From positions 1 through 64,000 of the forward strand of contig JBOEGX010000002.1 in the NCBI GenBank assembly GCA_050633645.1: a DNA stretch of 64,000 bases, given 5' to 3'. This DNA comes from UBA1672 sp050633645. Its GTDB lineage: Bacteria; Pseudomonadota; Alphaproteobacteria; Micavibrionales; Micavibrionaceae. Both the position numbers and the translations under genes were made by a program. Shown piece by piece: positions 8,524-17,630 of this stretch. Position 1 is the first letter of the stretch. The number at the start of each line of letters is the position of its first letter. The notes beneath the pieces were generated by a model. That model was not told where the DNA came from, ran no database searches, and saw only the letters and a list, made by a program, of their open reading frames with translations.

Positions 8524-9774
8524 TCACGCCGCCTTTTTAATCGGGCGCTCCAAATCATCCTTCACCACATCCCAAGTGCGCTCCATCCACGCATCAATAG
8601 AATCCTTTGGCGTAAACACTTCACGCGCCTGCATCGCGCCATGATGCGCGGAAAACCAAGCATCGCCATCCTCACGGAACGTCAAAATCGCCGCAGCCAA
8701 AGATTCGCCATCCCCTTCCGACACAACAAACCCTGCCTCGAAGTCCCTGATAACCTTGGCCGTTTCGCTCTCTAACGGACCAATTAAGATACACGGACGC
8801 GCCACCGCCAAACCACTATAAAGCTTCGACGGAACCATAAACCCCGCCGCATCATCCTTCAACGTAACCAAATGCACATCACCGCTCTCCATAATCTCAC
8901 GCAACTTGGATGCGGGCTGGAACGGCAAAAGACGAATATTATCCAATGTCCGCTTTGCACGATCCGCCACCAAATCATCATACCGAAACCCGCCACCAAC
9001 AAACACAATTTCAATATCAGACTGTTTGTTTTGCAATATCTCCGCCGCGTCTAAAATGGTTTCAAACGGATGCGCTCGCCCCAAATTACCTGCATATAAA
9101 ACACGAAATTTTTTATCTGTTTTCAATAGCTTATCAAAAGGACGAGATACTTTTGGGTCAGGTGGTGTACACATTTCATCACCATCAACAATACGCTCTG
9201 GATCTGTTAATTCTATATCGGGCCAATTTGGTATCATAGAAATATTATCTGCGCCCTCATCATCCACAGCCAAATATTTTGCCATACACCGTCCATTAAC
9301 GATCACATTATCACATCGCTTCATGGCACGTCTTCGCAATGATATAAACACATCCATCAAGGCATTCGGCACCTTCATGCCCAAGGCTGGCATAATCTCA
9401 GGATATAAATCATGACACCAATTAATATGGCGGCTCTTTTTAAACCGAGAAACAATGCTGCCCGCAACAACCACCAATGGCGGATCACTCATACTCACCA
9501 ACACATCACGCCGCTTCAATCGCATCGCAATGATAAACATTTTCAACCAAATCAGCATATATGCCATAATCCCGATTGGGCGTTCTGGCCCTTTAACACG
9601 AATAATCCGCACACCGTTCTTGCGCTCTTCTCCTGCCTCCGCGCCCGAAGAGACAACGGTCACATGCCACCCCTCACGCGCAAAAGACTCCGCCAAATCG
9701 CGCAAGACACGCCCCGTCGCCCCGCTCACAGGCGGATAAACTCGGTTCATGAACAATATGGTTGGTCTGCGCAT
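8524..9774 (-). CDS. Family 4 glycosyltransferase (WbuB-like)
   Basis: This GT-B fold glycosyltransferase is of the WbuB type, probably adding an amino sugar during repeat-unit assembly. The N-terminal domain begins with the YPPVSGATGRVLRDLAES acceptor loop. The C-terminal domain carries KFRVLYAGNLGRAHPFETIL and later VPSKLYSGLAVARPCILIG, the region of the conserved EX7E donor-binding segment. The gene starts 3 bases after the polymerase gene stops and is followed 16 bases later by the Wzz-like gene, so it belongs to a five-gene operon. The sugar is not predictable. Confidence 0.87.
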   Translation of the reverse strand: MRRPTILFMNRVYPPVSGATGRVLRDLAESFAREGWHVTVVSSGAEAGEERKNGVRIIRVKGPERPIGIMAYMLIWLKMFIIAMRLKRRDVLVSMSDPPLVVVAGSIVSRFKKSRHINWCHDLYPEIMPALGMKVPNALMDVFISLRRRAMKRCDNVIVNGRCMAKYLAVDDEGADNISMIPNWPDIELTDPERIVDGDEMCTPPDPKVSRPFDKLLKTDKKFRVLYAGNLGRAHPFETILDAAEILQNKQSDIEIVFVGGGFRYDDLVADRAKRTLDNIRLLPFQPASKLREIMESGDVHLVTLKDDAAGFMVPSKLYSGLAVARPCILIGPLESETAKVIRDFEAGFVVSEGDGESLAAAILTFREDGDAWFSAHHGAMQAREVFTPKDSIDAWMERTWDVVKDDLERPIKKAA

Positions 9775-9777
9775 AAA

Positions 9778-11049
9778 TTAACCGTAAGACGTAGAAAAAT
9801 TTGATTGGCGGAAGTATATCAAAGATGCAGAAATAAGCAAAAGCATAAGACCAAAATCCAGTGATTTAAAGCTCGCATACAGGGTTAAATCAATCAAAAT
9901 CGGTGCGACTAAGGCCAAACCGAACACTTTATTTACCAAAACAACGCGACTTAATCTCTCCAAAAGCCCCACTATATAAGAGATACAAAATATAACCCCC
10001 AACACACCCGTTTTTAAAAGCACAGTTGAAAAGAAATTATGTGTAAAATTCACCCGCAATCCTCCAACCGCTGGTGAATGAAACTGCCCGCCCCAACCAA
10101 GACCAAATAAAAACGTAAACGGATGAACCGTAATCACATTCCACACGGCCAAAAATTCCTCAACGCGCATATTCAACCCAACCTTATGCGTTTTATCCCA
10201 TAACGGCGCATATACCCCCCCCAAAGATATGCCAATCACCGCCAAAGCCGCGAAAAATATCGCCACCACACCAAAACCACGCACAGGCCGCTTCCAAATA
10301 AAAAACAACATCAATGCTGCGATATATATCGCTACTGCACCCAAACTCGCCCGTTGCAATGTCACCACCATTGATATCACGGGAATCATCGACAAAACGC
10401 CCAACCCCACAAAAACCAACACGCGCCGCACATTGATACCGCGCATCAAAACGCTCATCCCCGTTCCGATTAAAAACAACGCTGTAAATAAGACCGTCGG
10501 CATATTCTCAAGATATAATAACTCATCAATACACCAAACCGCGCATCCATCCATAAACCGCATAATGATTGATCGAAAGGAAAACATCATCCCAATGATT
10601 AAAACCGCCACCAATATCGCCCTGAAATAATACGGACGCGCCCGAATCAACGGCAATAATAACAATGGCAAAAACAAGAATAAAAACGGCACAATATCCC
10701 GTGCCATAACCGATGCATCATTCCCAGACAACGCCCCAACCATAACAGGAACGCTCAAACCATAAATCAAATATACATGCCCTGCGCTTTTCCAAAATCG
10801 CTGACGCATTACACCACTGACACCGCCATCAATCACAGCATCCCGCGCGCGCCCAATACCAACAGCCAAGCATAACAAAGCCCCAACCGCGCCCTCAACC
10901 ATCGTAAATCGATCTGGCGTGGGTGACCCGAATAACGCGTACACCAAACACGCAAAGAACAAACATATCGCACGATAATCATAACCATCAACCTGAATTG
11001 GAAATCGGTATAACGCGCTCATACGGCGCTCATCAACACCTGCGCTCAT
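9778..11049 (-). CDS. O-antigen polymerase/ligase-like membrane protein (Wzy/WaaL type)
   Basis: This polytopic inner-membrane protein of 423 residues has about 10-12 predicted helices. A large loop near residues 295-345 contains NVITVHPFTFLFGLGWGGQF and the RVNFTHNFFSTVLL stretch typical of the Wzy_C/O-antigen ligase family, where the HN pair lies in the active-site loop. The context (exporter, Wzz, glycosyltransferases) favours a polymerase over a ligase, but sequence alone cannot separate them. It begins 7 bases after the TauE-like gene and ends 3 bases before the GT4 gene. No Wzx flippase is visible in the window. Confidence 0.82.
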   Translation of the reverse strand: MSAGVDERRMSALYRFPIQVDGYDYRAICLFFACLVYALFGSPTPDRFTMVEGAVGALLCLAVGIGRARDAVIDGGVSGVMRQRFWKSAGHVYLIYGLSVPVMVGALSGNDASVMARDIVPFLFLFLPLLLLPLIRARPYYFRAILVAVLIIGMMFSFRSIIMRFMDGCAVWCIDELLYLENMPTVLFTALFLIGTGMSVLMRGINVRRVLVFVGLGVLSMIPVISMVVTLQRASLGAVAIYIAALMLFFIWKRPVRGFGVVAIFFAALAVIGISLGGVYAPLWDKTHKVGLNMRVEEFLAVWNVITVHPFTFLFGLGWGGQFHSPAVGGLRVNFTHNFFSTVLLKTGVLGVIFCISYIVGLLERLSRVVLVNKVFGLALVAPILIDLTLYASFKSLDFGLMLLLISASLIYFRQSNFSTSYG

Positions 11050-11056
11050 ACGCCGC

Positions 11057-11902
11057 CTACCCCATCAAAATCTTGCGCCACATATTAAGGGCAACAAGAA
11101 CCATAAACACCGCAAACCCAATCCGAAGCGGCTTAACCTGTATTTTATGCGTTACCCGTGCCCCAATCGGCGCGACCAAAACACTGGCGGGAATAACGCA
11201 CGCCCACGCCATCACATTGACATACCCCAACGAAAACGGCGGCATATTGACCTGCCCCCATCCAATCACCATAAATCCAATCGAGGCAGGCACCGCAATC
11301 ACAAGCCCCAATGCCGAAGCCGTACCAATCGCGCGGTGCATCAAAACACCGTTCATACTCATATAGGGAACACTAAGCGTCGCCCCGCCAATCCCAATCA
11401 TCGTGGATAATGCGCCAATCACGACACCCGCCAAACCATGCCGCACAGGCGATAAGTTCTCCACATCACATTCGCTTTGAAACCTCCCACGCCCCATAAT
11501 CATCAATCCCGCAAAAATCGGCAACGCCCCCGCGAATATCATCTTAAGCGTCCGCCCATCAAACCCTCCAACAACATAAGTAGACAGAAAAACCCCAAAA
11601 ACAATGCCCACGCCAATACGCCGCACAAGATTCAAGTCAACCGCCCCGCGCTTATAATGCGCCCACGCCGAGGCCAAACCCGTCGGCACAATAATCGCCA
11701 AAGACGTTCCAACGCATATATGCATAATATAAGACGCATCAAACCCCATTCTCTCTTGCATAATACTTAGAATGTAAAACAAACCAGGCACCAAAACCAT
11801 ACCTCCGCCAACACCTAGAAGTCCCGCCAAAAACCCAGCGATCACTCCCAAAGAAAGCAACATAAAAACAAAGGAAAGTAATGTAGGAACATCAACCATC
11901 AT
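11057..11902 (-). CDS. TauE/SafE family (DUF81) membrane transporter
   Basis: This is a sulfite/organosulfur-exporter-like permease with about eight membrane helices. It has the family's repeated glycine motif GFLAGLLGVGGGMVLVPGL near the N-terminus and a second copy (GALSTMIGIGGATLSVPYMS) in the middle. The open frame reaches 11968, but its first 22 codons run through the terminator hairpin of the preceding gene, so I place the start at 11902 (or the adjacent ATG at 11899). It is the first gene of the polysaccharide operon, 7 bases ahead of the polymerase. Whether it serves that pathway is unknown. Confidence 0.85.
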   Translation of the reverse strand: MMVDVPTLLSFVFMLLSLGVIAGFLAGLLGVGGGMVLVPGLFYILSIMQERMGFDASYIMHICVGTSLAIIVPTGLASAWAHYKRGAVDLNLVRRIGVGIVFGVFLSTYVVGGFDGRTLKMIFAGALPIFAGLMIMGRGRFQSECDVENLSPVRHGLAGVVIGALSTMIGIGGATLSVPYMSMNGVLMHRAIGTASALGLVIAVPASIGFMVIGWGQVNMPPFSLGYVNVMAWACVIPASVLVAPIGARVTHKIQVKPLRIGFAVFMVLVALNMWRKILMG

Positions 11903-11943
11903 CAACTTTACCACATGCCCCCAACATCCCCCATATACCCAAT

Positions 11944-11966
11944 AAAAAAGGGGCACATTTGCCCCC
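11944..11966 (-). terminator. Rho-independent terminator of the 12 kb lysine-rich gene
   Basis: On the minus strand a 6-bp stem GGGGCA/TGCCCC (11965-11960 with 11955-11950) with a 4-base loop is followed by six T. It closes the transcript of the lysine-rich gene at 11994-12644 and separates it from the TauE-like gene. Confidence 0.75.
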
Positions 11967-11993
11967 ATTAAATTCTTCTTAAAATAAAAAAGA

Positions 11994-12644
11994 CTATCTC
12001 GTGTTATAAATCTTTGTCCCCTGATTAGTTACAGAGACATCTGAACGAGCATTGTCTTTCGAGTTAAACACATTTACATCGGAACTTGAATTATCCTTCT
12101 TAGATGAATCAGAACCATTACCAGACACCTTATCCTTACGCCTTTTTTTAGCTGATTTAGAAGAAGAATACCGAGACATCAACTTCTCACGATTTTTTGC
12201 TCGAACCTCTCTAAAATTAGAGCGATCCGCCTCTTCACGTTTCTTCTTCAAATGAAGGCGCGTTTCTTGCTTGCGCTTTGACTGCCTCATCAACGCAACT
12301 TGCGTATCATCCAATCGATTCGAAACAGAATACGGCGACATATATTGAAACAAGGCAGGAATACGTGAACCTGCTTGCTGCTCATTCTCATACTCCATCA
12401 TCTGCTGATCCAAACGAGCGGAATGTTTTGATTTTCCAATTTTCCCTTTAGGCGAACGTCCATTAAACAACTGAGTATTACCGTCAGATTTCTTCTTTGA
12501 ATTATAATAATTCCCCGCCCCTTTGCTATCACTCTTTTTATTCCATAGCTGAGCCGCATCAGACACACCAATTTGCCCGCCAACAACAACCATTGCGAAG
12601 ACAAAAATAAAACTCAACAAACCTAGTAAAACGGGTTTTTTCAT
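11994..12644 (-). CDS. Hypothetical secreted, lysine/serine-rich basic protein
   Basis: I do not recognise a family. The protein begins with a clear signal peptide (MKKPVLLGLLSFIFVFAMVV..., cleavage probably at DAA). The mature part of about 180 residues is hydrophilic and strongly basic, with K/R/S/N-rich low-complexity stretches and a near-continuous charged helix around residues 120-160. It looks disordered or polyanion-binding. I chose the start at 12644 because it gives a normal signal peptide and has GGAA upstream; the open frame extends 12 codons more. It is divergent from the 12847 gene across about 200 bases and has its own terminator. Confidence 0.7.
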   Translation of the reverse strand: MKKPVLLGLLSFIFVFAMVVVGGQIGVSDAAQLWNKKSDSKGAGNYYNSKKKSDGNTQLFNGRSPKGKIGKSKHSARLDQQMMEYENEQQAGSRIPALFQYMSPYSVSNRLDDTQVALMRQSKRKQETRLHLKKKREEADRSNFREVRAKNREKLMSRYSSSKSAKKRRKDKVSGNGSDSSKKDNSSSDVNVFNSKDNARSDVSVTNQGTKIYNTR

Positions 12645-12759
12645 GATAATTCCAAAAAACATTAAGCCATTACATAACAACTGTAACAGAGTTCACCCCA
12701 TCTTGGCAAAAGAGAATTCCCCCAATCGCAAAATTTTATACCTAAAACCCAATGTAAAA

Positions 12760-12774
12760 TTAAGTGCTTTTTAA
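12760..12774. promoter_or_regulatory. Possible CtrA binding site (TTAA-N7-TTAA)
   Basis: Between two divergent genes the sequence TTAA, seven bases, TTAA matches the alphaproteobacterial CtrA full-site pattern. It lies 73 bases before the ATG at 12847 and 116 bases before the divergent ATG at 12644. The surroundings are AT-rich, so a chance match is quite possible. Confidence 0.3.
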
Positions 12775-12846
12775 GCTTTTCAAGACATTATTGTCGTTAA
12801 TTATGAAAAATATATTGCTTTTATAAAAACACACTGGAGTAACAAC

Positions 12847-13509
12847 ATGAATGTAAACCTAAAACAGTTTTTAAACGACGCCAATTTTAAAGATGAGGTT
12901 TACCCTGGTAAGCGCGTTGTAAAACCCTGCCAGCACAGTGGTGAATTCAAAAACCACTGCGTTGTGATCGATTGGCGCGACCCCGAAACACTAAAGGTCG
13001 ATATACGCCCAGGGCTAAGCGGCAAGCAACTCGCCCCAGAGATAATCAAACAATACCCAGTATGCTTTCAAATGCCGACCTCCGTCACAATAAAGGTCAC
13101 AAACGACAATGACGAAGAAGAAAGTGACGAAGAAGAAAAAGGAAAATCCGGCAAAAGCGGCGGCGGCGGTAAAAAACCAGCTCGAAAAAAACTCGAAGAT
13201 ATAGAGCTTATAAGCGCCCGATTCGAAAAAAGCGCAGACGGGTCCATCCCCTCACTCGGAGAAATCAAAGAAATGGTCGTGATGGGTCTGCAAATCGCAA
13301 AAGAATCGTTCGGCAACGCATTCGCGGAACTAACCAAACAAATCGGTCACGCAAAAATCTCGGTCACTGACGTTCTGGCAAAGGCCGCCGATGTCGTAAC
13401 CCGCGTAACCCCGCCTCAATACGTCACACCAAAAGGAGATGAAACCGCTCAATACAAATATGACAGAGAGAAAAACGCAAATATCGGTATGAAAATGACC
13501 ATGGGGTAA
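12847..13509 (+). CDS. Hypothetical protein with acidic/glycine-rich linker
   Basis: I do not recognise this 220-residue soluble protein. The N-terminal ~85 residues form a compact domain (CQHSGEFKNHCVVIDWRDPE, with two cysteines 9 apart). A highly acidic run (NDNDEEESDEEE), a GKSGKSGGGG linker and a basic KKPARKK patch follow around residues 90-118. A helical C-terminal domain occupies about 120-200. A GGAG precedes the ATG. It is single-gene, convergent with the rhomboid gene (7 bases between stops) and possibly controlled by the CtrA-like site upstream. No function can be given. Confidence 0.72.
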   Translation: MNVNLKQFLNDANFKDEVYPGKRVVKPCQHSGEFKNHCVVIDWRDPETLKVDIRPGLSGKQLAPEIIKQYPVCFQMPTSVTIKVTNDNDEEESDEEEKGKSGKSGGGGKKPARKKLEDIELISARFEKSADGSIPSLGEIKEMVVMGLQIAKESFGNAFAELTKQIGHAKISVTDVLAKAADVVTRVTPPQYVTPKGDETAQYKYDREKNANIGMKMTMG

Positions 13510-13516
13510 TTTCCCC

Positions 13517-14401
13517 CTAAAACTTAAGAATACCGCGCTTCCAAAGATGGAAAAAGCCAATCCCGCCGACAAATCCACCCAAATGCGACTGCCACGCCGT
13601 CCCCGGGCCAAGCGCGCCCATAATCACAATAATCGAAATCCAAAGCAGTATAAACGGCAATGGCCCGCGCTTCTGCGCCTCTGGCCCCATCATCCCGCTC
13701 TCACTCATCGTAATAACGGTAACGGCGAATAATCCGCTAATCGCACCAGACGCACCAATAACTGGCATCGTTGAAAACGGGTTCAGCACCAAATACGCCA
13801 AATGCCCCGCCATGCCGCATAATAAAAAGAAAATCACCGCGCGCTTTGTGCCATATGTGCGCTCAAAAAAAATCCCCATCGCTAATAACATCACAACATT
13901 AAACACGATATGCATCCAATCCCCATGCAATAACAACGACGTAAACGGCGCGATAACCGCATCCGCAATACGTCCCTCTCCACTCGTATAAACGGCAGGC
14001 ACAAAACCATAATGCATAACGATATAAACTTTATCCGCCGCAGAAACAAAAAAGCTCATGAAAACCTGAATAATCAAGAGTATAGCAACCATAAACCGTG
14101 CAAAAGGCGGGATTTTTTCCCAATTAATAAAGGGCTGCTTCCCACCTGCCGCATTTTGTGCCAACTTCCCGCGCAACCTTGCTCGCGCGGCTTGCTCTGC
14201 TTTATATTGCTTACGATATTCATCTTCCAATTTCTCGCGCTCACCACGCTTATGGGCATCGTCTTTGCCCTCGCTCTTACGACTGTCTCGCAACTGCTTT
14301 TCTGCGGATTTCCGTTCTTTTCCTTGCGGAAATTCAATCACATTCTTCTCGCGACGCTTTTTCTCATCATCACTGCCATTATTTGAAGATGAACCACTCA
14401 T
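13517..14401 (-). CDS. Rhomboid-family intramembrane serine protease
   Basis: This intramembrane protease cleaves transmembrane substrates. Six membrane helices span residues about 103-290. The catalytic serine is in VIGASGAISG (Ser218), the catalytic histidine is in HLGGFVGG (His273), and the oxyanion-stabilising H/N pair is in HGDWMHIVFN (His159, His164, Asn168). All key residues are present. The N-terminal ~95 residues are unusual: a hydrophilic, highly charged K/R/E/D-rich region predicted helical or coiled and presumably cytoplasmic, longer than in most bacterial rhomboids. A DUF-type regulatory domain is not evident. It is convergent with the 12847 gene. Confidence 0.9.
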   Translation of the reverse strand: MSGSSSNNGSDDEKKRREKNVIEFPQGKERKSAEKQLRDSRKSEGKDDAHKRGEREKLEDEYRKQYKAEQAARARLRGKLAQNAAGGKQPFINWEKIPPFARFMVAILLIIQVFMSFFVSAADKVYIVMHYGFVPAVYTSGEGRIADAVIAPFTSLLLHGDWMHIVFNVVMLLAMGIFFERTYGTKRAVIFFLLCGMAGHLAYLVLNPFSTMPVIGASGAISGLFAVTVITMSESGMMGPEAQKRGPLPFILLWISIIVIMGALGPGTAWQSHLGGFVGGIGFFHLWKRGILKF

Positions 14402-14580
14402 TATACTCTCCGCTCACGCCTGTTTCGGCTCGATATTAAATCACTATCTCACGCATCTTAAAACGCATGTGCCAACATAACAAGCCCCATAAAAAACAAT
14501 AAAATTAGCCGAAAAAAATATTAAATAACAACAATCAAGTTACCAATCGGACAACAATAAACCAAAAAATGTTCACCCTA

Positions 14581-14596
14581 TGTTTCACGTGAAACA
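14581..14596. promoter_or_regulatory. parS: parS centromere site (ParB-binding)
   Basis: The 16 bases TGTTTCACGTGAAACA are a perfect palindrome and identical to the bacterial consensus parS. ParB loads here and spreads to organise and segregate the chromosome origin region. The site lies directly after the 3' end of the hemY-like gene. parS sites usually cluster near the replication origin, which suggests an origin-proximal location; parA/parB themselves are not in the window. The preceding ~180 bases (14402-14580) are AT-rich with no gene seen. Confidence 0.93.
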
Positions 14597-15961
14597 CTAC
14601 GCCGCGCCTAATAAAGGAACGCCCGCAACACGCGGAGAATGCAACATCATAGAACTCACAACACGCCCCTGCGGAAAATCCCATATAATAGTGTTAAACA
14701 ACCCCTGATCGGATATCGGCATCCATTCATCGTACACCCTACCCGTTTCCGAACAAATCCAAACGCGCTCACGCGGTGCATCGGCGGCCTTCTCCAGCCA
14801 TACACGTACGGCATCTTTATCATGGGTCGCACGCTCCTCAAGCAAAGCCCAAAGCTTATACAAATTCACATTCGGACGAATAGTTTCCGCCTTTTGCAAA
14901 TTCTTGCGCGCCTCACCCCATAACCCTTCACCCATCATAACATTAGCCAAGGCTTGCAAGCCCTCAACGCTTTCAGGGCTAAAGGATAACAACTTTTCAA
15001 ACCAACGCACCCGCGCCATCGTATCAGCATCCCGCGAAGATGGCCGCGCCTCATCCCACAACGCTGCCAATGCTGGATGTGGCTGCACCTTCCACGCCGA
15101 TTCAATAATTGACGCCGCCGCCTTAACCTTATCACGTTCAATATACATACGCGCCAAACGCAAGACACTCGGGATAAAATTCTTATCAAGCTTATAAGCC
15201 TTGTTTAAAAGACGGAAATACTCTTCCTCACGCCCCTCACTTTGCGCCAACTCGGCCTGTGCAATCAACATAACCACGCGATCACTATTGGCCTTATTCA
15301 CCGCAATCGCTCCCGCCTTCTCCGCACGATAAAGAACCTTAAGCGCAGAATCCCAGTTACGCGCGCGAATTTCCAAATCATACACAATGCATAAAATCCA
15401 TCCTTGCTTCGGATAATCTTCCAATGCACGATGCCCCAATTCCAACGCACCTTCATGGTCTCCATTATCAAGTGCCGATTGCAACAACCCGCGCACACCA
15501 AGAAATGACGCATCTTTATTATCCATCAATTCAATAAACGAACGCGCCGCACCCAAATCATCCCCTTGCAAGCGCGCCGCTTGTGCAGATAACAGCTTCG
15601 CCATCGAATCATTTTCCTTAAGAAACTTCCCCGCGCGATGCGCCTGATACGCTGCCGCCTTACCATCACCCGCCGCAACCGCCGCCAATCCAATCGAAAG
15701 AGCCCGAAGCCCCTTATCCTTATTGGTCATATCACGATATCGTGTCATATTTTTAGGCATATCAAGGAATGTTTTAATGATACTAAATATAATAATACCA
15801 AGAACAACCACGCCCAACATCGCCAAAAAGAAAAATCCGACATGAAAAGTAAGCTTATAATCCATCCAATCAATGGCGATTGTCCCCGGGCGATCTGCTA
15901 TCCACACACAAACCCCAACAACAATCGAAATTTTAATCAGCGCCCATACCGCCTTAATCAT
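14597..15961 (-). CDS. hemY: HemY-like membrane TPR protein of the haem locus
   Basis: This is an inner-membrane protein of the HemY_N family (the enterobacterial/alphaproteobacterial HemY, not protoporphyrinogen oxidase). It carries two N-terminal helices (about residues 5-20 and 40-65) with the characteristic WIADRPGTIAIDWMDYKL between them. A long array of TPR-like helical repeats follows (about 85-400), for example GALELGHRALEDYPKQGWIL. The length of 454 residues is normal. GGGGGA precedes the ATG. It follows the mitofilin-like gene in the order hemC-hemD-mitofilin-hemY typical of Alphaproteobacteria, and is thought to help coordinate late haem synthesis. Confidence 0.88.
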   Translation of the reverse strand: MIKAVWALIKISIVVGVCVWIADRPGTIAIDWMDYKLTFHVGFFFLAMLGVVVLGIIIFSIIKTFLDMPKNMTRYRDMTNKDKGLRALSIGLAAVAAGDGKAAAYQAHRAGKFLKENDSMAKLLSAQAARLQGDDLGAARSFIELMDNKDASFLGVRGLLQSALDNGDHEGALELGHRALEDYPKQGWILCIVYDLEIRARNWDSALKVLYRAEKAGAIAVNKANSDRVVMLIAQAELAQSEGREEEYFRLLNKAYKLDKNFIPSVLRLARMYIERDKVKAAASIIESAWKVQPHPALAALWDEARPSSRDADTMARVRWFEKLLSFSPESVEGLQALANVMMGEGLWGEARKNLQKAETIRPNVNLYKLWALLEERATHDKDAVRVWLEKAADAPRERVWICSETGRVYDEWMPISDQGLFNTIIWDFPQGRVVSSMMLHSPRVAGVPLLGAA

Positions 15962-16007
15962 ATCATTCCCCCAACTTTATCGGTTCGCATTAGAACATAA
16001 AAATTTA

Positions 16008-17594
16008 TTAATCACGCGAATCCTTCAAAACCGCTTCACCGCCCAAATACCCTTTACCAGTATTAAGCTCAATTGCACGTTCAATCGCTTGCTTTACACT
16101 TTGCGACGTTAAAACAGCTTCCGCACGCTTAAGCCAAGGACGCAAAGGCGCAAGCTCCTTATCATTCAAATGGCTTTTAAGCAACTTCAACGCCTCCGCC
16201 AAACGGTCACGCTCAATCAACTTTTGTGCCTGATCAACAGTTTTCTGTGCGTCTGACCCACTCACCAGCTCACCGTCTTTTTCGACCTGTAAAATATCAT
16301 TCATCTTCGCCGACATTTTTTCTGAAAAAGATACGTCCTCACCACTCAGTGACGCCGCGACAACATCCCCCGCCACGGTTTGAAGCTCCTCCTTCAAACC
16401 ATACCCAGAGAGCAAACCAGATTTAGAATGCGGCGCGATTTTCTCTAAAGACCCACGAAGCTCGACATCATTCTCATCCACCATATTCATGAGCAACTGC
16501 AAATCACCATCGAAATCTTTATCCTGACGATTAAGCGCCGAGCGCACTTGTGTCAACGCAAACAACATCGCCGCCGCCTTCAACTCTGTTTTCGGAACAT
16601 TACCAAATGTCTGCGCCAACGCACCATTTTCCGCACGCGCCTTCTCAAGCGAAGCATTCACTTCAGCATCACTTTTACCCTCGGCTTTCCCTCCGCCAAA
16701 TACGCCCATCAACGCACTCACCGAATTATCAAGTGTCGCCTGCCCATCGACAGATTCACGCATCGAATCATAACGCCCCATAAGCGCAGAAATTCCGTTC
16801 CCCGAAGCCATCTCGGCGACATACCCCTGAAGCTGCACCACACGTTGCTCAAGCCCTTCTCCAGTTGTCAAATCACTAGAAAACTCTTTTACAACATGAA
16901 CAGTGTCTCCTACAGCCTCTTTCGCGCCCCGCATCTGCGTCTTTAAATTTTCAAGCTGCTCCGACCAATCTTCAGGCACAAGCCCCTTAAACGTGGTCTG
17001 TTTTTGCTTAATATCGGAAACCTCACTTTCCAAATCAGACAAACGCATACCGCGCGTATCATATTCTTCATATTCAGGCCATAGAGTCGCGGCTATCGCA
17101 CCAACAACCAAAACAACCATCCCCGCCGCAATTAAAGAACTCTTTGTTATCGCTCGGCGCTCCGTCGTAACCGCAATCTCGGTAAAATCTTTATGTGGCG
17201 TCGATGCGCGCGGTTGCCCTCTAAATTCATCCGCCTTTACATGAATGATATTTTCTTTTTCTTCCATATCACCGCCTTGATCTTCAACATCCCCCGAATC
17301 AACGCTCCCATCCTCCACATCGACCTCGGTATCAACCTCAACGCCTTGCTCTTCCACCGCAGATTCAGTAACGACCCTCGGCGCATCTTCAAAAAATTCG
17401 GATAAATCAATGTTATGTTCCGCCGCGCAACGCAATAACAATGACTTGCGATTAACGGGTATCGTGTCACGTTTTTTCCACCCCTGTATGGTGGTTACCG
17501 CAACATTAACCTTCGCCGACATCGGTCGAATTCCGCCAAACTTCTCAATAATTTTCACTGCATCAGTAATTGATTTCTTACCCGAATTACTCAT
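16008..17594 (-). CDS. Mitofilin/Mic60-like membrane protein with N-terminal HTH-like domain
   Basis: This is the alphaproteobacterial relative of mitochondrial Mic60, which shapes inner-membrane invaginations. From the N-terminus there are three parts. Residues ~9-65 form a small HTH-like (carph-isopro/YdaS-type) domain with IIEKFGGIRPMSAKVNVAVT and TIQGWKKRDTIP. An acidic linker follows (~70-115). One membrane helix (~153-173, SLIAAGMVVLVVGAIAATLW) leads into a long coiled-coil periplasmic part and a mitofilin-type C-terminus (LKSHLNDKELAPLRPWLKRA). The start at 17594 has GAGGGA five bases upstream; five extra codons exist before it. It lies between hemD and the hemY-like gene, as in other Alphaproteobacteria. 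The DNA-binding-like N-terminus is the odd feature. Confidence 0.8.
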   Translation of the reverse strand: MSNSGKKSITDAVKIIEKFGGIRPMSAKVNVAVTTIQGWKKRDTIPVNRKSLLLRCAAEHNIDLSEFFEDAPRVVTESAVEEQGVEVDTEVDVEDGSVDSGDVEDQGGDMEEKENIIHVKADEFRGQPRASTPHKDFTEIAVTTERRAITKSSLIAAGMVVLVVGAIAATLWPEYEEYDTRGMRLSDLESEVSDIKQKQTTFKGLVPEDWSEQLENLKTQMRGAKEAVGDTVHVVKEFSSDLTTGEGLEQRVVQLQGYVAEMASGNGISALMGRYDSMRESVDGQATLDNSVSALMGVFGGGKAEGKSDAEVNASLEKARAENGALAQTFGNVPKTELKAAAMLFALTQVRSALNRQDKDFDGDLQLLMNMVDENDVELRGSLEKIAPHSKSGLLSGYGLKEELQTVAGDVVAASLSGEDVSFSEKMSAKMNDILQVEKDGELVSGSDAQKTVDQAQKLIERDRLAEALKLLKSHLNDKELAPLRPWLKRAEAVLTSQSVKQAIERAIELNTGKGYLGGEAVLKDSRD

Positions 17595-17630
17595 TTTATT
17601 CCCTCGCATAACAACAGGAACGATGTTCCC

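Noticed and set aside
8906..9415. Long plus-strand open frames opposite the polysaccharide operon (also about 9412-9804 and 10923-11366)
   Set aside because: They are shadows of the strongly supported glycosyltransferase, polymerase and transporter genes and have Asn/His/Arg/Pro-rich nonsense composition.
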